A DNA stretch of 45,649 bases from an uncultured Prevotella sp. (GTDB lineage: Bacteria; Bacteroidota; Bacteroidia; Bacteroidales; Bacteroidaceae), in the NCBI GenBank assembly GCA_905233425.1, contig CAJOEC010000030.1:690-46338 (forward strand), written 5' to 3'. The notes below the pieces were generated by a model, which saw nothing but the letters and a program-made list of their open reading frames with translations, ran no database searches and was not told where the DNA came from. The position numbers and the translations under genes were made by a program. Positions 42,596-45,649 of the stretch are shown piece after piece (the stretch's first letter is position 1; each line of letters opens with the position of its first letter).

Positions 42596-44425
42596 TTAGA
42601 TGTTAATAACCTGGTCGCAATAGGCAACGACAGCGGGACGGTGCGTGACAAAGATGACCGTGCGGTCTTTCTTCGACAGCAGATTGTCGAGCACCTGCCG
42701 CTCAGTGTCCGCATCAAGAGCGCTCGTCGCCTCGTCAAGCAGCATGATACTGCCGGGACGAAGCAGGCTGCGCGCTATCGCAATGCGCTGCGCCTGACCC
42801 TCACTCAGACCCCCACCCTGCTCCGAGAATCGCGTGTCGAGGCCGTCGGGCAGCTCCAGAGCGAAGTCCGCACATGCAAGGCGCAGAGCCTCGCGCATCT
42901 CCTCGTCCGTGGCCGCAGGGTTCCCTATGAGCAGGTTGTCACGCAGAGTGCCGCTGAACAGCGTATTGCCCTGCGGGACATACACGAAGTTGCAGCGGTG
43001 GAGGGGAGTGAGACTGTAGGGACGCGACGTGTCGCGTCCGCAAACAGACCCACCCCCGGCCTGAAGATTTTGTCCGCTTAAGGACAAAATCGCCTGTGAG
43101 GGAGGGGAGTAGTCACCTTCTGCCTCAGTACTGCCTCCAGAGGTATATACTCCCTCCCTGTAGGGACGCGACGTGTCGCGTCCGCACGATGACGTGGGTC
43201 TGAGAATGATCTCCCCCTCCTGCGGCTTCACCAACGCCAACAGCAGACGTATGAGCGTCGTCTTTCCCGCTCCCGTCTCGCCCATAATGGCCGTACACGA
43301 GCCTGGGGGAAAATCATAGTTGGCATGCTCGAAGGTGGGCAACTGCCCTGGCGCACCATAGTTGAACGTCACGTCGCAGAAGCGTATGCCGCAGGGGCCG
43401 GGCAGCAGCTGAGGCTCGCCCTGCAGCTCCTCCGGGGTCTCTTCCAGCTCCATGAGTCGCTCGGTGGCTGTGAAGACGCTGACAAACGACGGTACCAGAC
43501 GTGTCAGCTCACGTGCCGGCCCCTGGATGCGGTAGACCAGCTGCAAGAAAGCCGTCATTCCGCCGAAGGAGATGGTGCCGCGGCTCAGCCGTAGCGCCCC
43601 CCACAGGAACGCTATGAGGTAGCCCAACGAGAAACCCACGTTGATGAAGAAATTACTCGCCACGCTGAATGCCGTGCGCCGGCGCACCCAACCGCGCAAC
43701 TCGCTCTGTATCCTCTCAAGGCGCGACAGCATCTGGCCGTTCGCCTCCATCGTCTTCACCAGCATACGGTGCTGCATCGTCTCGGTGAGCAGGCTCTGCA
43801 CCTCGCTGTCGCAGTCGCGCACCTTGCGCGTGAAGCGGCGCATATATAATATGTAGAAACGGCTGACTATGAGGAACACCGGCAGAATCCCCACGGTGAT
43901 GACCGCAAGCCATGCGTCCATCTGCAACAGATAGACGAAAGCCCCGATGAACATGGCGACGGTCGAGAGCGTCGAAGGCAGCGTCTCCGTCAGGAACGTC
44001 ACAACGTTGCGCACATCCTGCTCCAGTCGGTTTATGATGTCGCCGCTGTGCATCGCCTCGCGACCCCGCCACTCCGAGCGAAGCAGCCGCCCTAACAGCT
44101 GTTGCTGCATACGGTTCTGAGCCCGTATTCCCAGGATGTTCTTCACCCACACGCGGCTGATGCCAAGGGCGAACTCACCCAGTATGAGCATCGCCATCAC
44201 GGCCACAGCCCAGTAGATGCTGCCCTCGCGTGCCCCCGACGCCGTGTCGATGGCCCGCTGCATAGCCCACACCGACGACAGGCTCAGCGCCACGCCCATC
44301 AGCCCGATGCCCGCATTGAGCACCGCCTGCAGACGGTTGCCCCGCAGCCCACGCCACAGCCACCGCGACAACTGCGCAACGGTGAAATGGTTTTCAGGCA
44401 ATTGTAGGAACTCCTTAAAATTCAT
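42596..44425 (-). CDS. ABC exporter, fused membrane and ATPase domains, with inserted palindromes
   Basis: A half-transporter of the MsbA/lipid or multidrug exporter type, 609 residues from MNFKEFLQLPENHF; longer starts lie within or next to the promoter. Six membrane segments span about 20-310. The ATPase domain has Walker A GETGAGKTT (about 386-394), Q-loop VPQGNTLFSG, signature LSEGQAQRIAIARSLL, Walker B IMLLDEATSALD and H-loop FVTHRP. Between Walker A and the Q-loop about 61 residues (about 410-470) are inserted: they begin and end with CGRDTSRPY, the translation of the dispersed palindrome, and contain a third palindrome (ATTTTGTCC/GGACAAAAT). This position is normally short. Whether the protein works is open. 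Confidence 0.88.
   Translation of the reverse strand: MNFKEFLQLPENHFTVAQLSRWLWRGLRGNRLQAVLNAGIGLMGVALSLSSVWAMQRAIDTASGAREGSIYWAVAVMAMLILGEFALGISRVWVKNILGIRAQNRMQQQLLGRLLRSEWRGREAMHSGDIINRLEQDVRNVVTFLTETLPSTLSTVAMFIGAFVYLLQMDAWLAVITVGILPVFLIVSRFYILYMRRFTRKVRDCDSEVQSLLTETMQHRMLVKTMEANGQMLSRLERIQSELRGWVRRRTAFSVASNFFINVGFSLGYLIAFLWGALRLSRGTISFGGMTAFLQLVYRIQGPARELTRLVPSFVSVFTATERLMELEETPEELQGEPQLLPGPCGIRFCDVTFNYGAPGQLPTFEHANYDFPPGSCTAIMGETGAGKTTLIRLLLALVKPQEGEIILRPTSSCGRDTSRPYREGVYTSGGSTEAEGDYSPPSQAILSLSGQNLQAGGGSVCGRDTSRPYSLTPLHRCNFVYVPQGNTLFSGTLRDNLLIGNPAATDEEMREALRLACADFALELPDGLDTRFSEQGGGLSEGQAQRIAIARSLLRPGSIMLLDEATSALDADTERQVLDNLLSKKDRTVIFVTHRPAVVAYCDQVINI
43015..43198 (-). repeat. Composite repeat inserted in the ABC exporter ATPase domain
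   Basis: Two copies of GGACGCGACGTGTCGCGTCC at 43020-43039 and 43164-43183, about 144 bases apart, flank a middle part with the palindrome GATTTTGTCCGCTTAAGGAC at about 43066-43091. The length is about 183 bp, a multiple of three. Confidence 0.85.
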
Positions 44426-44490
44426 TATCAAACGCGGAAAAATCATCGCATGTCTGATTTTTCTGCACTTAACCATCATTTTTCAATCAG

Positions 44491-44522
44491 CAAAGGTACG
44501 CCCTTTTCCCCGAACTGCCAAG
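44491..44522 (-). promoter_or_regulatory. Promoter of the ABC exporter gene
   Basis: On the minus strand: CTTG (44522-44519) extended by GCAGT, a 20-base spacer, TACCTTTG (44498-44491), then C. It favours the ATG at 44425 over the one at 44479, which would have a leader of only a few bases. Confidence 0.7.
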
Positions 44523-44594
44523 ATTTCCAACCCCTACCCAACGAGTTTTAAGGTTAATTTAAGTTTTTTTCGGAAACTTATTTTTGCCTTTCAC

Positions 44595-44725
44595 TTGCAA
44601 AGTCGCTTGAAAAACTGTACCTTTGCAGCAGAAAGTCGCTTGAAAAAGTGTAGTTCTATAAAGAAAAGTCGATTGAAAAAGTGTAGTTCTATAAAGAAAA
44701 GTCGATTGAAAAAGTGTAATCGCAG
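44595..44725 (+). repeat. 33-bp tandem repeat of a promoter-like unit
   Basis: Four units of the type AAAGTCGCTTGAAAAAGTGT, 33 bases apart. In the first the unit completes a perfect promoter (TTG 44595-44597, 20 bases, TACCTTTG 44618-44625). In the others the -7 position reads TAGTTCTA or TAATCGCA, so the box is lost. No gene follows directly. Confidence 0.75.
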
Positions 44726-44789
44726 GCCGGGGATGAAAGTGGTTTTGAAAACGATTCCCCAGTGATTCAAAAAAATAATTGGCGTATTA

Positions 44790-44821
44790 TTTGGTTATTA
44801 GTACCAAAATTAGTATCTTTG
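44790..44821 (+). promoter_or_regulatory. Promoter of the hicB-like pseudogene
   Basis: TTTG (44790-44793), a 20-base spacer, TATCTTTG (44814-44821). The ATG is at 44849. Intact despite the broken gene. Confidence 0.7.
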
Positions 44822-44848
44822 AGGAAACCGTCTCGCTATTGGTAACGT

Positions 44849-45196
44849 ATGGATTATTTGGAATACAAGGGTTATAAAGGTTCCGTTGAGTATAGCAAAG
44901 AGGACAACTGCCTCTTTGGCAAAGTACAGGGACTGCCCAAAGCACTCATCCTCTAAGAGGGTCAGACATTGGATGAACTTCGTCGTGATTTCGAGGATGG
45001 CATTGACGACTACATCGAGGGCTGCCGTGCCGACGGCATAGAACCTTGCAAACCCTTCAGCGGCAGGCTGAACCTCCGCATGACCTCCGACCTCCATTCC
45101 CGCGTAGCAGCTTTCGCCGCCTCCACGGGAGTCACCATCAACGACTTCATCAACCGCGCCATACAGAACGAAATGGCACACCAGATGGCGGTGTGA
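44849..45196 (+). pseudogene. HicB-family antitoxin, stopped by a nonsense codon
   Basis: The frame MDYLEYKGYKGSVEYSKEDN continues through GLPKALIL and then meets TAA at codon 36 (44954-44956). The same frame goes on with EGQTLDELRRDFEDGIDDYI, RADGIEPCKPFSGRLNLRM and a ribbon-helix-helix end, LHSRVAAFAASTGVTINDFI. This is the normal HicB layout: partial RNase-H-like domain followed by the DNA-binding domain. A tyrosine codon would fit at the stop. No hicA toxin gene is visible upstream. The second half could start from a TTG at 44969. Confidence 0.8.
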
Positions 45197-45235
45197 TGTG
45201 AATAATCAAAAGGAGCCGTCACCAGTAATCCCTGT

Positions 45236-45552
45236 TCAAAAGACGGCGGCAATCTTACGGATGCTTTCCAAACGTTTGAGGAAAGACTTGTCCTGCCGCA
45301 TCTTCTGATATTTGCATCCGTACCGAGGGCTGCCTCAAGGAGCATGGCATACTCAGTGGTGACAGGCCGCTTTCCGTTCAGTATCTCATTGAAAACGGTA
45401 TAAGACACCCCCATCTGCCGCGCCAACTCCTTCTGCGTGATACCGCGAGCCATAATCTCGTCCTTAATCATCTCGCCTGGGTGTATCAGCATTGACGACG
45501 TAAGTTCGTTTGCAAATCTTGTATGATTTTCTATAGCCATAGTCCTTCTCAT
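45236..45552 (-). pseudogene. higA: HigA-family antitoxin with frameshift deletion
   Basis: The N-terminal part is an XRE helix-turn-helix of the VapI/HigA type: HPGEMIKDEIMARGITQKEL, ARQMGVSYTVFNEILNGKRP and LLEAALGTDAN. Then the frame shifts; the expected C-terminus (KYQKMRQDKSFLKRLESIRK and IAAVF) follows in another frame and ends at 45236. Residues that normally lie between DAN and KYQ are missing, so a deletion caused the shift. Left alone, the first frame runs on into nonsense. The ATG overlaps the stop of the toxin gene (ATGA), the usual higB-higA order. Confidence 0.78.
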
Positions 45553-45649
45553 TTATAGTGGTTAGACAATTCCATTACCGTACAAATAGTTACTATCGTT
45601 TCCTCCATTGCTTCACTAACAGTAAACTCTACCCTATATTGGTCATTAG
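45549..45649 (-). CDS. higB: HigB/RelE-type toxin, C-terminal part only
   Basis: The last 32 codons read NDQYRVEFTVSEAMEETIVT then ICTVMELSNHYK. The pattern QYRVEFT...ICTVMELSNHYK matches the end of HigB-like mRNA interferases of Bacteroidales. The start is outside the window, so whether the toxin is intact is unknown. Confidence 0.6.
   Translation of the reverse strand, partial: NDQYRVEFTVSEAMEETIVTICTVMELSNHYK

Overview
The window looks like a chromosome segment of a moderately GC-rich member of the Bacteroidales, most likely Prevotellaceae (Prevotella/Segatella-like). The evidence is a set of promoters of the Bacteroidetes type (TTTG, 20 bases, TAnnTTTG), few Shine-Dalgarno sequences, a DPP7-type S46 peptidase, a DUF4254/glycosyltransferase-9 pair, dockerin-like ends on secreted proteins and a nitroreductase, rubredoxin and GroESL of Bacteroidales type. 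No database search was possible; family names rest on recognised motifs.

Layout. 1-2.4 kb: a truncated lipoprotein gene behind an S46 dipeptidyl-peptidase. 3-4.5 kb: dnaA, with a GTG start placed by its promoter. 4.5-7.8 kb: two tandem AAA/PD-(D/E)XK paralogues, one broken. 8-10.1 kb: groES-groEL with a sigma-54-like promoter and a terminator. 10.2-17.5 kb (minus strand): a probable operon of a PfkB sugar kinase, NAD kinase, a DUF1573 protein, a MeaB GTPase and an IspH reading frame that continues in frame into a secreted S8 protease. 17.6-20.4 kb: a large secreted lyase-like protein transcribed divergently. 20.4-26.1 kb: SpoU methyltransferase, rubredoxin, heptosyltransferase, DUF4254, aldo/keto reductase and pyridoxal kinase, set among many repeats. 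26.2-34 kb: a large M6 metalloprotease, then a CvfB-like RNA-binding protein, LolD and a cation/proton antiporter. 34.1-39.2 kb: asd, a SIMPL protein, a glycine-rich secreted protein, a carbohydrate-binding dockerin protein and a small basic protein. 39.2-44.5 kb: nitroreductase, a second M6 protease and an ABC exporter. 44.6-45.6 kb: the decayed remains of two toxin-antitoxin modules.

The most striking property is the behaviour of short repeats. Several families of palindromes and 9-bp-period arrays occur between genes, and also in frame inside conserved enzymes (IspH, NAD kinase, sugar kinase, pyridoxal kinase, CvfB, LolD, antiporter, M6 protease, S8 protease, lyase, ABC exporter). One palindrome (encoding CGRDTSRPY) appears twice inside the ATPase domain of the ABC exporter and twice behind a neighbouring gene. 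Another occurs in two unrelated genes in different phases. In three cases the repeat supplies the stop codon. This resembles the Rickettsia palindromic elements, and to my knowledge would be a little-described process in Bacteroidales. Twelve promoters share an exact 20-base spacer and most share an extended -33 element (TTTGGC), several inside a GGCCAAA/TTTGGCC palindrome.
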